DNA from: Candidatus Omnitrophota bacterium
GTDB taxonomy: Bacteria > Omnitrophota > Gorgyraeia > Gygaellales > Profunditerraquicolaceae
Direction: 5' to 3'
DNA length: 6,413 nucleotides
Assembly: GCA_028717985.1 (NCBI GenBank)
Contig: JAQUMS010000078.1
Location: 1 to 6,413, forward strand
Part shown: piece by piece, positions 5,813 through 6,413 of the stretch
How the letters are laid out: each line of letters starts with the position of its first letter
Position numbering within the stretch: position 1 is the stretch's first letter
Notes under the pieces: model-generated
What the model was told of the DNA's origin: nothing
Seen by the model: only the letters and a program-made list of their open reading frames with translations
Databases searched by the model: none
Position numbers and translations under genes: made by a program

Positions 5813-6413
5813 ACGCTCAAATATTTTACTAAATCAATCAGGGGAATTTCTTTCTGCTCGCCGTTCCCCATATTTTTTACCACAATTGTACTTTTCTGAA
5901 GCTCGTTATCGCCTAAGATAAGAACAAACGGCGCTTTTAAATCATTGGCTTTACGCATCGCGCCTTTAAGGGATTTACCTTCATAATCGGTATCCGCCGG
6001 TATTCCCGCATTCCTCAGGGTGTTAAGCACTATAACCCCTTGTTTTTTCGCGGCGTCGCCCAGTGGGATAAAATACACCAGCTTTTCTGATTCAGCGACG
6101 ATCAAAGGTTCAGAAGCAAGAAGGAGGCGTTCAACGCCAAACGCGAATCCGATAGCCCCTGTCTCCGGGCCGCCGAGTTCACTGACAAGATTGTCATACC
6201 TTCCTCCCGCACCTAAAGCATCCTGCTGAGGCCCCAAATTTTCATGTTTAATTTCAAAAACGGTGCCGGTGTAATAATCAAGCCCGCGGACAAGGTTGGA
6301 TGAAATTTCAAATTTCACATTCAAAGACGCGAGGCCGGTTTTTACGGTTTCAAAATGACTGCGGCAGGATTCACACAAGTGCCCATCTCGCATTTCTAAT
6401 TTTTTAACGATTT
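5809..6413 (-). CDS. hisS: Histidyl-tRNA synthetase, C-terminal part, runs off the right edge
   Basis: HisRS charges tRNA-His in the cytoplasm. About 200 C-terminal residues are present; the frame is open to the window edge, so the ATG at 6393 is internal and the real start lies outside. Visible landmarks are HLCESCRSHF (6378-6349), the histidine-binding motif LVRGLDYYTGTVFE near 6294-6253, GAGGRYDNL near 6213-6187, and class II motif 3 GAIGFAFGVERLL (6159-6121). From about 6080 to 5820 follows the HGTP anticodon-binding domain, ending normally at KYLSV. The order hisS then aspS is common in bacteria. The TAG stop is contributed by the adjoining heptamer element. Confidence 0.95.
   Translation of the reverse strand, partial: IVKKLEMRDGHLCESCRSHFETVKTGLASLNVKFEISSNLVRGLDYYTGTVFEIKHENLGPQQDALGAGGRYDNLVSELGGPETGAIGFAFGVERLLLASEPLIVAESEKLVYFIPLGDAAKKQGVIVLNTLRNAGIPADTDYEGKSLKGAMRKANDLKAPFVLILGDNELQKSTIVVKNMGNGEQKEIPLIDLVKYLSV

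Overview
This window is an ordinary bacterial housekeeping stretch in which every recognisable gene lies on the minus strand. In transcription order (right to left) I read hisS (3' part only), aspS, a phoH-family gene, a 7TM-HD (PgpH-type) phosphodiesterase gene, ybeY, recO and panE (5' part only). The phoH / 7TM-HD / ybeY / recO succession is a classic conserved cluster, best known from Firmicutes and found in many deep-branching bacteria. hisS-aspS is another common pair. The organism is a bacterium of moderate to low GC. The shortened multidomain proteins and the AspRS type suggest an uncultured, streamlined lineage (Omnitrophota-like would be a guess), but the window alone cannot fix the phylum.

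Layout: hisS codes for the catalytic core end and anticodon-binding domain of HisRS and runs off the right edge. A short intergenic gap, mostly heptamer repeat, leads to aspS. This encodes a bacterial-type AspRS of only 461 aa in which the GAD insertion domain is absent. A second, longer heptamer-repeat gap precedes phoH. From phoH leftward the genes are tightly packed: 4 nt to the 7TM-HD gene, 14 nt to ybeY, 14 nt to recO, and an ATGA overlap from recO to panE. panE had to be translated by hand because it runs off the left edge with no stop codon.

The proteins serve translation (HisRS, AspRS, YbeY in rRNA maturation), RNA-linked NTP hydrolysis (PhoH), probable c-di-AMP turnover (7TM-HD), recombinational repair (RecO) and pantothenate/CoA synthesis (PanE). 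Spacing suggests one co-directional transcription unit. I see no convincing promoter or classical terminator inside it. No stretch longer than 300 bases lacks a gene.

I found no new multi-gene system. The points worth a second look are: two intergenic elements built from 7-bp GGTCAT(G/A)-like units with inverted ends, each fitted between a stop codon and the next start; the GAD-less AspRS with non-discriminating signature residues; the 7TM-HD protein without its extracellular domain; a YbeY with an altered third metal ligand; and a recO C-terminus that appears to be encoded by a cluster of GC-rich palindromes.
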